Shown here one piece after another: positions 51,449-60,618 of a stretch of DNA of 64,000 nt (positions within the stretch are counted from its first letter, which is position 1; the number at the start of each line of letters is the position of its first letter). Source of the DNA: SG8-30 sp964406445 (lineage in GTDB: Bacteria; Pseudomonadota; Gammaproteobacteria; Steroidobacterales; Steroidobacteraceae); NCBI GenBank assembly GCA_964406445.1, contig CAYORU010000002.1:62001-126000 (forward strand). Direction: 5' to 3'. Under the pieces are notes generated by a model. It had not been told where the DNA came from, searched no databases, and was given only the letters and a program-made list of their open reading frames with translations. The position numbers and the translations under genes are program-made.

Positions 51449-53632
51449 ATGAACACGCATTCACGCGAAGCCAAGGCTTGCTGCCACCATGGGGCGCAGG
51501 CGCACGCGTCCGGCACCCGGCCGCAGGCCGGGAAGATCCCGGGTGGCCAGTACACCTGCCCGATGCACCCGGAAATCGTCCGCGACGCGCCGGGCGACTG
51601 CCCGATCTGCGGGATGGCGCTCGAGCCGGTGATGCCCGCGGAGGACGAGGGCGAAAGCCCGGAACTGCGGGACTTCCGGCGCCGGTTCTGGTGGACCCTG
51701 CCGCTGTCCGTGGCGGTGTTCGTTCTGGCGATGTCCGGCGGCCGCGTCGCGCCGGTTCCGCCGGCGGCGCAGAACTGGATCGAGCTGCTGCTGGCTTCGC
51801 CGGTGGTGCTGTGGGCCGCCTGGCCGTTCTTCCAGCGCTGGGCCCGGTCGATCGCCCATCGCAGCCCCAACATGTGGACGCTGATCGGCACTGGCGTGGG
51901 CGCCGCCTATCTCTACAGCGTGGTCGCCACGGTTGCCCCGGGCGTCTTTCCGGCCTCGTTCCGGGTCGATGGCCATGTCGCGGTCTACTTCGAGGCTGCG
52001 GCGATCATCGTCTCGCTGACGCTGCTGGGGCAGCTGCTCGAGCTGAGGGCCCGGTCGAGCACCACTGCGGCGCTCAAGGCGCTGCTGGGGCTTGCGCCGA
52101 AGACCGCGCGCCGCGTCCGCGACGACGGCTCGGAGGAAGACGTGCCGCTCGGTCACGTCCACGTCGGCGACCGACTGCGCGTGCGCCCGGGCGAGAAGAT
52201 CCCGGTCGACGGGCGGGTCGAGGACGGCCGATCGAGCGTCGACGAATCGATGATCACCGGAGAGCCGATGCCGGTCGAGAAGCGCGCCGGCGAGCAGGTG
52301 ATCGGCGCGACGATCAACGGCACCGGCGCCCTGATCGTCCGGGCGGAAAAGGTCGGCGGCGACACCGCCCTGTCCCAGATCGTCCAGCTCGTCGCGCAGG
52401 CGCAGCGTTCAAAGGCGCCGATGCAGCGCCTCGCGGACCGGGTGAGCCGCTGGTTCGTCCTCGCGGTGCTCGCGATCGCGTCCACGACGTTCGTCGTGTG
52501 GGGACTGTTCGGCCCCGAGCCCTCGTGGACCTTCGCCGTGGTCAACGCAGTCGCGGTGCTGATCGTGGCCTGTCCCTGCGCGTTGGGCCTGGCCACGCCG
52601 ATGTCGATCATGGTTGCGACCGGCCGGGCGGCCCGCGAGGGCGTGCTGTTCCGCGACGCTGAGGCCATCGAGCTGCTGCGCCGCTGCGACACGCTCGTCG
52701 TGGACAAGACCGGCACCCTGACTGAGGGCCGGCCGGCCTTCCGGGCCGTCGAGGCGGTCGACGGCGCGGATCGGGAAGAGGTGCTGCGGCTCGCCGCGAG
52801 CATCGAGCAGGCGAGCGAGCACCCGCTGGCCGCCGCGATCGTCGCCGAGGCCAAGTCGCGCGGCCTGCGCCTCGAGCCCGTCGAAGTCTTCGACTCCGTG
52901 ACCGGGCACGGCGTGAGGGGCCGGGTCGGCGGACGCGACGTCGCACTGGGCAACGCAGCGCTGATGAAGGAAGCAGGCGCGGACATCGGGCCCCTGGAGG
53001 TGCAGGCCGCGCGGCTGCGCGGCGAGGCGGCGACGGTCATGTACCTGGCGCTCGACGGCCGCGCGGCGGGACTGATCGCCGTAGCGGATCCTGTCAAGCG
53101 CAGCACTTTGGCCGCAGTAGAGGCCCTGCACCGTGAAGGGCTGGCGATCGTGGTGGCGACCGGCGACGGCCAGGCGACGGCGGAGGCGGTCGCCGGCCGG
53201 CTGGGGCTCGACGAGGTCCGCGGCGGCTTGAGCCCGCAGGACAAGGCGGAGCTGGTCGCCGGCCTCCAGCGACAGGGCCGGCGCGTGGCCATGGCCGGCG
53301 ACGGGATCAACGACGCGCCGGCGCTCGCCACGGCCGACGTCGGCATCGCCATGGGCACCGGCACGGATGTGGCGATGTCGAGCGCGCAGGTCACCCTGGT
53401 CAAGGGCGACCTGCGCGGCATCGCCGCCGCCCGTCAGCTGTCGCGCGAAACGGTCCGCAACATGCAGCAGAACCTCGGCTTCGCGTTCGTGTACAACGCG
53501 CTCGGCGTGCCGGTCGCCGCCGGCGTGCTTTATCCGGCCTTCGGCCTGCTGCTGAGCCCGATGCTCGCTGCGCTGGCGATGAGCCTGTCGTCCGTGTCGG
53601 TCGTCGCCAACGCGCTGCGGCTGCGGCGGTAG
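51449..53632 (+). CDS. copA: Copper-exporting P1B-type ATPase (CopA-like)
   Basis: A 727-aa P1B-ATPase that exports Cu(I) or Ag(I). Instead of an N-terminal HMA domain it has a cysteine/histidine-rich start (CCHHGAQAHA) and a YHS-like heavy-metal-binding segment, YTCPMHPEIVRDAPGDCPIC (residues 35-54). Eight membrane helices carry Cys375-Pro-Cys377 (CPC). The phosphorylated Asp419 lies in DKTGTLTEG, the nucleotide site in SEHPLAAAI, and the hinge in GDGINDAPAL. GGGAG precedes the ATG. No CueR-like regulator is adjacent. Confidence 0.93.
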   Translation: MNTHSREAKACCHHGAQAHASGTRPQAGKIPGGQYTCPMHPEIVRDAPGDCPICGMALEPVMPAEDEGESPELRDFRRRFWWTLPLSVAVFVLAMSGGRVAPVPPAAQNWIELLLASPVVLWAAWPFFQRWARSIAHRSPNMWTLIGTGVGAAYLYSVVATVAPGVFPASFRVDGHVAVYFEAAAIIVSLTLLGQLLELRARSSTTAALKALLGLAPKTARRVRDDGSEEDVPLGHVHVGDRLRVRPGEKIPVDGRVEDGRSSVDESMITGEPMPVEKRAGEQVIGATINGTGALIVRAEKVGGDTALSQIVQLVAQAQRSKAPMQRLADRVSRWFVLAVLAIASTTFVVWGLFGPEPSWTFAVVNAVAVLIVACPCALGLATPMSIMVATGRAAREGVLFRDAEAIELLRRCDTLVVDKTGTLTEGRPAFRAVEAVDGADREEVLRLAASIEQASEHPLAAAIVAEAKSRGLRLEPVEVFDSVTGHGVRGRVGGRDVALGNAALMKEAGADIGPLEVQAARLRGEAATVMYLALDGRAAGLIAVADPVKRSTLAAVEALHREGLAIVVATGDGQATAEAVAGRLGLDEVRGGLSPQDKAELVAGLQRQGRRVAMAGDGINDAPALATADVGIAMGTGTDVAMSSAQVTLVKGDLRGIAAARQLSRETVRNMQQNLGFAFVYNALGVPVAAGVLYPAFGLLLSPMLAALAMSLSSVSVVANALRLRR

Positions 53633-53709
53633 TCGTGCGTCCGCCGCGGCGGGCGACGAGCGCGGATACAGCCGCAGCTGGGCCTGCGGCGCCCGTGGCA
53701 GATCCGCGT

Positions 53710-55230
53710 CTAGCCGGCCTCCGGATCCGCGTCAGCGGCTTCCTCGGCGGCGAGCTCGCGCATCATTTCGTAGGAGCGCCGCGCCAGCGACCTGCCTTCG
53801 CTTTCGTGCGCATCGAAGGCAAGTGGCTTGAGCAACTCGGCTGCCTGCGAGAACTGTCCTCTGGCCGCGTATACGTCGGCGAGAGCGTAGCGGAACGCTG
53901 GGTAGTGCGGCAGGCGGGTGAAGGCCTTGACCGCAGAGGCGAACGCGACTTCGTCGATGGGTTCGTCACGGCTGCGCAGGTAGTCGTAGTGAAGGTAATG
54001 CGGCAGGGGGTCCGTGGTGTCGGCCAGCTTTGCCGCCTGGATCGACTCGAGTGCCTCGGCCCACCAGCGCGGCGCTTCCTCGGGACCGGCCTCCGAGGCC
54101 ATGCGCAGCTGCAGCCGGGCGCGGAGCGCGTGCGCGCGGGCATGCCCCGGGCGGGCCGCCAGCGCACGGGCCAGATGGTCGAGCGCCGCGTCGCTTTGCA
54201 GCTTCAGGATCAGGACCTCGGCTGCCGTGACGTGCGCCGTGGCGGAGTCGGGAAAACGCTCGAGCGCCGCCGTCACCACGTCCCAGGCCTCTTCGAGCGC
54301 CGCCTGGTCGGGTGAGCTGAGCAAGCGCATACGCGCCTCGATCAGCGCTTCCTCGTCCGCCGGCAGGGCCGCGACCGAAATGGGGAACTCGCTGGGAAAG
54401 CTGCCGGGCCGCAGGCGCATCGTGCCGATCTTGCGGCCGCGCAGGTAGGCCTTGACCTCCTTCTCGATGGCCTCCAGCCCGCCGCTGAAGCTTGCAGCGG
54501 CGGCGTCCGCGCTGTCCTGGCCGTTCGCGACTGCGGCGAGGTAGGCATTCAGTTCCCTGGCGCGCGCCGGATTCAGCGTCAGATAGTGGGTGACCAGCCA
54601 CGCGGTGCCGTAGAAGCGATCCCCCTCGCGCGGACCGAGCGCAGCGACGTCGACCGTGAAAAGCCTGGCGAGCGGCATCGGGCCGTCACCCTGGAGCGTC
54701 GGGAGGCGGTGCAGCGCGGGCGCGCCGAGATCTACACTGCCGTCGGTGCGAAAGGCCGCGCTCGACACGTACTCCGCGAACCCCTCGGCGTACCAGGGCG
54801 GATAGCCTGCCGGAAAATACTGCCGCATCAGGTGATGGGCGTATTCGTGGAAGAGGACGGACTTCGGCGCGACCGCGAACTGCCAGTTGCTGTCGCTGGA
54901 TCGCGGCACGACCGCGATGGCCCCGCTGTCGTTGACGTAGTAGTAACCGGCGAGATTCTTGCGACCGCCCGGCGACAGGCGCCGCACGTGCTCGACGTCG
55001 CTCACCAGGAACACCCGCAAGGGCAGTGCGTCGTCGATGATCGGAGCGCGCGTGACCAGCCGCATCAGCGCGTCGAAGCGCTCGAGGTCGACGACGAACC
55101 GCCGCAGCTCGACCTCGTTGCCGTCCGAGTAGACTTCGAAGTGATCGCTGCGGGCCACCTTCCACTCGGCGGCGGCCGGCGCGGTCCAGGCCACGGACAA
55201 GACCGCCACCGTCGCGATATGCCGGAACAT
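53710..55230 (-). CDS. Exported zinc-metallopeptidase-like protein with TPR tail
   Basis: The 506-aa product has a signal peptide (about residues 1-21). A gluzincin-like site follows: His128-Glu129 and His132 in LFHEYAHHLM, with Glu149 or Glu153 (YAEGFAEYVSS) downstream as the likely third ligand. The C-terminal half is TPR-like (TAHVTAAEVLILKLQSDAALDHLARAL). The active-site residues are all present, so it could be an active peptidase, but the target is unknown. GGAGAGG upstream supports the ATG at 55230. Confidence 0.78.
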   Translation of the reverse strand: MFRHIATVAVLSVAWTAPAAAEWKVARSDHFEVYSDGNEVELRRFVVDLERFDALMRLVTRAPIIDDALPLRVFLVSDVEHVRRLSPGGRKNLAGYYYVNDSGAIAVVPRSSDSNWQFAVAPKSVLFHEYAHHLMRQYFPAGYPPWYAEGFAEYVSSAAFRTDGSVDLGAPALHRLPTLQGDGPMPLARLFTVDVAALGPREGDRFYGTAWLVTHYLTLNPARARELNAYLAAVANGQDSADAAAASFSGGLEAIEKEVKAYLRGRKIGTMRLRPGSFPSEFPISVAALPADEEALIEARMRLLSSPDQAALEEAWDVVTAALERFPDSATAHVTAAEVLILKLQSDAALDHLARALAARPGHARAHALRARLQLRMASEAGPEEAPRWWAEALESIQAAKLADTTDPLPHYLHYDYLRSRDEPIDEVAFASAVKAFTRLPHYPAFRYALADVYAARGQFSQAAELLKPLAFDAHESEGRSLARRSYEMMRELAAEEAADADPEAG

Positions 55231-55361
55231 GTGCCTCTCCCTGGCTGACCCGCGCCTCGAATCTATTTCAGGCGACGTGGGCCGGCAAGCCCCTGCCGCG
55301 CCCGCGGACCATGGGCCTCGCGCCAGTCAGGGTCGCGGCGACTCCCGGATATCGAGCCGGC

Positions 55362-56219
55362 CTACTTCCGGCGAGCGCGCGTCATGCGTTTACGCCGCCT
55401 GCGCGCGAGCGACTCGACGAACTCCCGCACGGCCGCCGCGGTCTCGCGCGGCCGCTCGATCATGCAGTAGGTGCCGCCGCCCTTCGGGATCACGGCGAGC
55501 CTGGCGTGCGGCACGTGGGAGAGGAACTCCTCGGCGAGCGCGCGGTTGCCCGGTGCGTCGTAGCCGAGGTTGCCGGACTGGCCCATCAGCACGAGCGTCG
55601 GCGCCTTGATCTTGGCGAGCTCGCTGGTGAAGTCGTTGCCGGCGACGATGGCCATCGTCGCGCCGAGCGACTCGATGCTGAAGTTGGCGCGGAACTTCTG
55701 CGCCTCCCACCTGGCGAGCCGGCCCCAGGCGGGCTTGAACAGGTTCTCGGAGGCGACGCCGATCCAGCTGGTCAATGCGGCGAGCGCCTCGTAGCCGAAG
55801 GTCTCGCCGATCTTGGTGAAGCCGTCGAAGGCGTTCCTGAAGCCGGGGTCGGCCTTGAACATGGGGTAGGTAATCACGGCCTTGACCCGCGCAGGATGGC
55901 GGGCCGCGTAGCGCACGGTGATCGGCGAGCCGGTGGACGTGCCCCACAGCACCACGTCGTCGAGCCCGAGATGCGCCAGCACGCACTCGAGGTCGTCGAC
56001 CCAGCGGTCCTGGTCGTAGACGCCGCCTGGCCAGGCCCGGTCGCTCTGCCCTGCGCCGCGGTAGTTCCAGTCGATGACCTTGTAGTGCCTCGCGAGGTAC
56101 GGGCGGACCTCATCCCACTGGTTGTGCAGCAGGCCGAAGCCGCCGGAGAGCACGATCGGCTGGCCCTCGCCCGTGACCCGGTACCACAGCTTCACGCCCG
56201 CATCGTCGACGTACGGCAT
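55362..56219 (-). CDS. Alpha/beta hydrolase-fold protein lacking the usual histidine
   Basis: A 285-aa alpha/beta hydrolase fold with the nucleophile elbow Gly93-Thr-Ser95-Thr-Gly97 (LWGTSTGSP), the HG-region replaced by SGGFG, and an acid candidate Asp221 (GYDAPGN). The normal catalytic histidine motif (GHxxxxERP) reads GGGTYCMIERP, with Thr250 where His is expected. The basic tail RRRRKRMTRARRK is unusual. It may be an inactive or non-hydrolytic member of the family, or use another residue. Confidence 0.85.
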   Translation of the reverse strand: MPYVDDAGVKLWYRVTGEGQPIVLSGGFGLLHNQWDEVRPYLARHYKVIDWNYRGAGQSDRAWPGGVYDQDRWVDDLECVLAHLGLDDVVLWGTSTGSPITVRYAARHPARVKAVITYPMFKADPGFRNAFDGFTKIGETFGYEALAALTSWIGVASENLFKPAWGRLARWEAQKFRANFSIESLGATMAIVAGNDFTSELAKIKAPTLVLMGQSGNLGYDAPGNRALAEEFLSHVPHARLAVIPKGGGTYCMIERPRETAAAVREFVESLARRRRKRMTRARRK

Positions 56220-56391
56220 CTTCGCCCCCTGGTTGGCTGCCCCGAGACGTGGCCGAGTGTGACACAGGCCCGGTGGCGGCTGCCGGGCGGCGGCCGGCGT
56301 GGGTCAACGGATGGCGGAGCGGGGCGTTGTCTGCTGCAAGCGGGCGCGAAAGTCGGCCTGCGACCCCAGACAGACAGTGAGGAGGATCGAC

Positions 56392-56709
56392 ATGTTCAGG
56401 ACCATCGCACTGGCGGCCGCGCTGCTCGTCGTTTCCGGGCCCGTGTTCGCCGACGAGACCCCGCGCCTCGACCAGCGGCAGGAGCGTCAGGCGGAGCGCA
56501 TCCGCGAGGGCTGGCAGAGCGGCGAGCTGACGCGGCCCGAGGCGGCGCGCCTCGTGCACGGCCAGGCCAAGCTGCGCCGCATGGAGCATCGCGCGAAGTG
56601 GGACGGCGAGGTGACGAACCGCGAGCGCGCGCGCCTGCACCACCAGGCCAACGTGCAGAGCCGGCACGTCTTCCGGCAGAAGCACGACCGGCAGCTGCGC
56701 GGCTACTGA
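56392..56709 (+). CDS. Small exported helical protein
   Basis: The 105-aa product has a signal peptide (about residues 1-20, ending VFA). A charged helical region follows with two conserved-looking segments, LDQRQERQAERIREGWQSGE and NRERARLHHQANVQSRHVFR, ending KHDRQLRGY. Homologues of this layout are widespread in proteobacteria and uncharacterised. GAGGAGGA upstream of the ATG gives strong translation. The gene converges on the molybdoenzyme operon with a perfect hairpin between them. Confidence 0.75.
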   Translation: MFRTIALAAALLVVSGPVFADETPRLDQRQERQAERIREGWQSGELTRPEAARLVHGQAKLRRMEHRAKWDGEVTNRERARLHHQANVQSRHVFRQKHDRQLRGY

Positions 56710-56716
56710 TCCCCCT

Positions 56717-56753
56717 GCGGGCGGGACCCCGATGGATGCGGGGTCCCGCCCGC
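56717..56753. terminator. Perfect 14-bp hairpin between convergent genes
   Basis: GCGGGCGGGACCCC pairs with GGGGTCCCGCCCGC across a 9-nt loop, 7 nt after the small exported protein gene and 32 nt before the end of the beta-subunit gene. It probably terminates both. Confidence 0.75.
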
Positions 56754-56785
56754 AACCTCGCGGCCAAGCGAGCTTGACGCCGGAG

Positions 56786-57637
56786 CTAGCCGCTCGCGAG
56801 CGTCAGCACCCCCAGGTAGAGACTCTCCTCGCCGAGCTCGAGCTGCGCGGACAAGCGGCCTGACGGACCCGACGCAGCGAGCCGATAGCCGCCGCTGCCG
56901 GGCTCCAGCCCGTCGATCTTGAATTCTCCGAAGGCATCGGTGACCGCGCGGCCCGCCTCGCGGCCGCCCTGCGTGAGCACGACCTCGACGCCCGCGGCGC
57001 ACTCCTCGACGCCGTCGACGTGCTTCACCAGCGTGCCGCCGACGAAGCACTTGGTCATCAGGTGCAGGTTCTTGTAGTAGACGCGCGGGCGGGTGCCGAG
57101 CTCCGGCTTCAGCACCTCCAGGCGCTCGGCTTCCCGCAGCCGCTGCATTTCTTCGTCCGCCGCCCGGATCGTGCGGAACACCCCGGTCGGGCAGGCCTGC
57201 TCGGCGCGCGTGCGTGTCCAGCCGGCGTCGAGCAGGTGCGCGTCGAAGGGCCAGGCCTGCGGAACCTGCCGATCCTCGTTCCACCAGATCGCGCCGTAGG
57301 GGCAGGCGTCGACGATCTGCTTCTGTCCCCGGGCCTTCTCCGGGTCGATCAGCACGATGCCATCCGGGCGCTTGCGCACCGCACCGTCGCGCGCGGCCTT
57401 CAGGCAGGGCGCGTCGTCGCAGTGGTTGCAGGTGACCGGCATGAAGCGCGCCTCGACCAGCGGGTACGCGCCGCGCTCCTTGCGCCGGATGTCGAGCCAG
57501 TTGTGGCCCTGCGCCGGCTGGGCCGCGGAGTAGCCGGGGAAGTCGTTGCCGGCGTACTCGTCCTTGACGGCGATGAAGCAGGCGCGGCAGTTGTCGCACT
57601 TCTCGACGTCGACGATCAGGTTCCACTTGCCGGCCAT
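56786..57637 (-). CDS. Transhydroxylase-like iron-sulfur subunit (beta), one cluster missing
   Basis: This 283-aa protein is most like the small subunit of pyrogallol transhydroxylase and related DMSO-reductase-family electron subunits: ERGAYP, DGIVLIDPEKARGQKQIVDA and PRVYYKNL are shared features. Eight cysteines remain: Cys14, 17, 20; Cys70, 73, 78; Cys112; Cys149. They suit two [4Fe-4S] clusters. The four ligands of a third cluster are replaced by Val24, Trp129, Asp132 and Ala145. A C-terminal Cna_B/carboxypeptidase-regulatory-like domain (about 205-283) follows. ATG at 57637 (GGAG 6 nt upstream) was preferred to GTG at 57640; it overlaps the alpha stop. Confidence 0.85.
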   Translation of the reverse strand: MAGKWNLIVDVEKCDNCRACFIAVKDEYAGNDFPGYSAAQPAQGHNWLDIRRKERGAYPLVEARFMPVTCNHCDDAPCLKAARDGAVRKRPDGIVLIDPEKARGQKQIVDACPYGAIWWNEDRQVPQAWPFDAHLLDAGWTRTRAEQACPTGVFRTIRAADEEMQRLREAERLEVLKPELGTRPRVYYKNLHLMTKCFVGGTLVKHVDGVEECAAGVEVVLTQGGREAGRAVTDAFGEFKIDGLEPGSGGYRLAASGPSGRLSAQLELGEESLYLGVLTLASG

Positions 57638-60594
57638 CACGCGCTCTCCGCCGGACGCCAGGTGTCAACGCCGGTCCACTTCTCGACCTGGATGCGGGTG
57701 GTGTTCGGGCGGATGCCGTGGGTCTTCTTCGCGATCGCCTTGCTCGGGTTCAGCATGTTGACGCAGCCGCCGAGGTCGGTGGACCGGCCCGGCTCGCCGA
57801 CCGGGCGGTACTCGGCCGAGCCGGTCGAGGCGGAGACCACGCCGGGGCGTAGCCGGTCGGTGACCTGGGCGGCGCAGACGACCGAGCCGCGGTGGTTCCA
57901 CAGCCGGATCAGGTCGTCGTCCCCGATGCCGCGCGCCTCGGCGTCCTCGCGGTTGATGCGCGCGACGAGGTAGTAGTGGCCGTCTCTCAGCACGCGGTGC
58001 TCGCGGATGTCGCGCACGCTGCTGCCTTCGTCGTCGCCCATGAGGTGGAACGGGTAGCGCGAGTGCGGCGAGAGCAGCTGCAGCGGGAACTCGGCGACCT
58101 CGGGATCCCTGGCCGGGTCCTCATAGCGCGGCATGTACTCGTTGAGCGGCGGCCGGTCGGGGTCCTCGATGCGCCTGAGCGTCGTCGCCACGAACTCGAA
58201 CTTCCCGGAGGGCGTCTGCAGGCCCTCGCCGAAGCCGGCGACGTAGTCGGAGGGCAGCGGGTAGGGCTCCGGCGTGTCTTTCTTGCGACCCTCGTAGAAC
58301 CAGCGGTTGGCGGTCGGCGCCCGTGCCGCCGCGGGGTCGGCCGGCACGACGTAGTAGCCTTTCTTCAGGAACTGCCGCCAGCTGAGGTGCCGGGCCATGT
58401 CCGAGGACTCGAACACGCGCTTGCACCAGTCGTACTCGGTCGTGCCGCCCTCGGAGTAGAGCGCGCCCATGCCGAGCTTTCCGGCGATCGCGAGGAAGAT
58501 GTCGTAGTCGGACTTCGATTCGCCCAGTGGCTCGATCGCCTTGTGCTGCAGGGCGATCACGCGGTGGTTGTTCATCGAATACATGTGGTGCACGTAGCCG
58601 GCGCCGACGTTGTACCACTCGCCGATGTCCCAGCGCTCGAACACGGTGCAGGCCGGCAGGATCAGGTCGGCGAAGGGCGTCTCGCCCTCCCACCAGACCG
58701 ACTGGTTGACCACGAACTTCAGGCTCTCGTGCTGGTAGGCGCGTGCCCAGCGGTTCGACTCGACCATGGTGCCGAGCGAGGAGCTGCCGTACTTGTAGAG
58801 CATCTCGACGCGGGCGTGGCCGGGCGAGGGATAGAAGAACGGGAAGAACTGCCCCTGCACGGACGCGACGTCGGTGAGGTAGCCCATGGCCTTGCCCTGC
58901 GTGATGGCCTCGGGGAACCACATCCGCGGGATCGCCTGGCGCACCGAGCTCATCGTGACGATGTGCGGCATGCGCTGGTAGTTGTTGGCCGAGTTGGCGC
59001 TGAACTGCAGCTCGCCCGAGAAGCTGCCCTCGGCATAGCCGGGGAAGTAGAAGTTGAAGTCGAGCGGCGCGCCGAACTGCAGGTTGCCGAAGTTGCTGCC
59101 CGGCCGGCCGTAGCCCTGCATGGCGCCGAGGATGGTCATCATGCGCGCCCACTGCACGCCCATCGGGCTTCGGCCCGCGCCGCCGAGCCCGGCGCCCCAG
59201 GCCCCAGCCCCGAGATAGGTCTTCTTCGTGCCCCACTCGCGCGCGAGCGCGCGCACGTCGCGGGCCGGCACGCCGGTCTCCCGCGCCTGCCATTCGGGCG
59301 TCTTCGGCACGCCGTCGGTCTCGCCGAGGACGTAGGCCTTCCACTCGTCGAAGCCGGTCGTGCGCTTCTCGACGAACTCGCGGTCGTAGAGCCCCTCGGT
59401 GATCCAGACGTGGCACAGCGCCTGCGCGAGCGCGGCGTCCGTGCCCGGCTTCGGCGAGATCCACTTTCCGCCGAGGTGCGCGGCGGTGTGGTTCAGGTAG
59501 GGATCGATGTGAACCATCCTGATCCCGAGCTGGCGCGCCCACTCGCGCCGCTCGGTGCCGTCGAAGCCGTAGGTCGCGTCCGGGTCGCTCGACCAGAACA
59601 CGATCATCTCGGCTTCCTTCAGGCAGTCCTCGACCGTGCCGTAGAACTCCGGGCAGCCGAGCCTGAGGCTGTTGCCCCAGTGGTGCATCGCGCCCCAGAA
59701 CCAGCCCTCCCAGCTGTCCGGCGTGTGCACCAGCTTGGTGACGCCGATCAGGTTCCAGAAGCGGTTGAAGGCGCTGAGGTAGTGGCCGAGGTTGCCCCAC
59801 TGGTGGTGCGAGCCGTTCGCGACGCAGATGGCGCCGGGACCGACTGCCTTGGCCCGCTTGATCTCCCGCACGATCAGGTCGGTCGCCTCGTCCCAGCCGA
59901 TACGCTCGAACTTGGCCTTGCCGCGGTTCTGGACGTTGCGCTCGCCGTCGGGGTCGAAGTCCACGCGCTTGAGCGGGTGGAGGATGCGGTTCTTCGAGTA
60001 GACCATGGACTTGAGGCACAGGCCGTGGGTCGCGACGGTGGTGCGGCGCGAAGGCCTGAATGTCTGGCCGCGGGCCTCGATCTCCCAGGAGGGTGCGTCC
60101 TCGTGGTCGAAGTCGATCGGCGTGGTGCGCAGGATCCGGCCGTCCTTGACGTAGACGAAGATCGGGCCGCTGTTGGTGCCGTTGGTGTAGCGGGTGACGC
60201 CGCCGCCCATGTCGGTGCCGGCTTTCCAGGTCACGCTCTCGAGGCGCGCCAGTGTCTGCATGAACCACACCGCCAGCTCGTCCGGCCCCTCGAGGCCGAT
60301 CTTGAAGTTCTTGGCGGCGTCGACCCGCTCGAGCAGGTCGAAGGGCGGCGTCAGGAAGCGCTCGGCGATCGCCTTGTCCTTGAAGTGGATGACGAGGTCC
60401 GGGCGCTCGTGCAGGCCCCGGCGCGAGGTGACCCTGCCGTTCGAAAGGCGGATCCAGCGCCCGGTCGGCTGGTCGCGGAGGCGGAACTGCGCGACCAGGT
60501 CGCGCTCCCTGAGTCTCGCCGCGTACTCCGGATAGACGCGCGCTGCGGCGCGCATGGCCTGCGGTATGCCCCAAAGCAGCACGGACAGGTTCAT
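57637..60594 (-). CDS. Transhydroxylase-like molybdopterin oxidoreductase (alpha) with SCP2-like N-terminus
   Basis: A 985-aa molybdopterin-guanine-dinucleotide enzyme. From about residue 135 it resembles the large subunit of pyrogallol transhydroxylase: GPIFVYVKDGRILRTTPIDF, then Ser262-His-His in NGSHHQWGN (the serine is the probable Mo ligand), PDSWEGW and IVFWSSDPDATYGF. It has no Tat signal and no N-terminal Fe-S cysteines, so it is probably cytoplasmic. Residues about 40-125 form an extra domain (PDLVIHFKDKAIAERFLTPP and NFKIGLEGPDELAVWFMQTL) resembling SCP2/sterol-carrier folds, which hold hydrophobic molecules. GGGAGGGTGA precedes the ATG. Confidence 0.87.
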   Translation of the reverse strand: MNLSVLLWGIPQAMRAAARVYPEYAARLRERDLVAQFRLRDQPTGRWIRLSNGRVTSRRGLHERPDLVIHFKDKAIAERFLTPPFDLLERVDAAKNFKIGLEGPDELAVWFMQTLARLESVTWKAGTDMGGGVTRYTNGTNSGPIFVYVKDGRILRTTPIDFDHEDAPSWEIEARGQTFRPSRRTTVATHGLCLKSMVYSKNRILHPLKRVDFDPDGERNVQNRGKAKFERIGWDEATDLIVREIKRAKAVGPGAICVANGSHHQWGNLGHYLSAFNRFWNLIGVTKLVHTPDSWEGWFWGAMHHWGNSLRLGCPEFYGTVEDCLKEAEMIVFWSSDPDATYGFDGTERREWARQLGIRMVHIDPYLNHTAAHLGGKWISPKPGTDAALAQALCHVWITEGLYDREFVEKRTTGFDEWKAYVLGETDGVPKTPEWQARETGVPARDVRALAREWGTKKTYLGAGAWGAGLGGAGRSPMGVQWARMMTILGAMQGYGRPGSNFGNLQFGAPLDFNFYFPGYAEGSFSGELQFSANSANNYQRMPHIVTMSSVRQAIPRMWFPEAITQGKAMGYLTDVASVQGQFFPFFYPSPGHARVEMLYKYGSSSLGTMVESNRWARAYQHESLKFVVNQSVWWEGETPFADLILPACTVFERWDIGEWYNVGAGYVHHMYSMNNHRVIALQHKAIEPLGESKSDYDIFLAIAGKLGMGALYSEGGTTEYDWCKRVFESSDMARHLSWRQFLKKGYYVVPADPAAARAPTANRWFYEGRKKDTPEPYPLPSDYVAGFGEGLQTPSGKFEFVATTLRRIEDPDRPPLNEYMPRYEDPARDPEVAEFPLQLLSPHSRYPFHLMGDDEGSSVRDIREHRVLRDGHYYLVARINREDAEARGIGDDDLIRLWNHRGSVVCAAQVTDRLRPGVVSASTGSAEYRPVGEPGRSTDLGGCVNMLNPSKAIAKKTHGIRPNTTRIQVEKWTGVDTWRPAESA

Positions 60595-60618
60595 CGCACT
60601 CTCACCCTCCCGCCCAGA

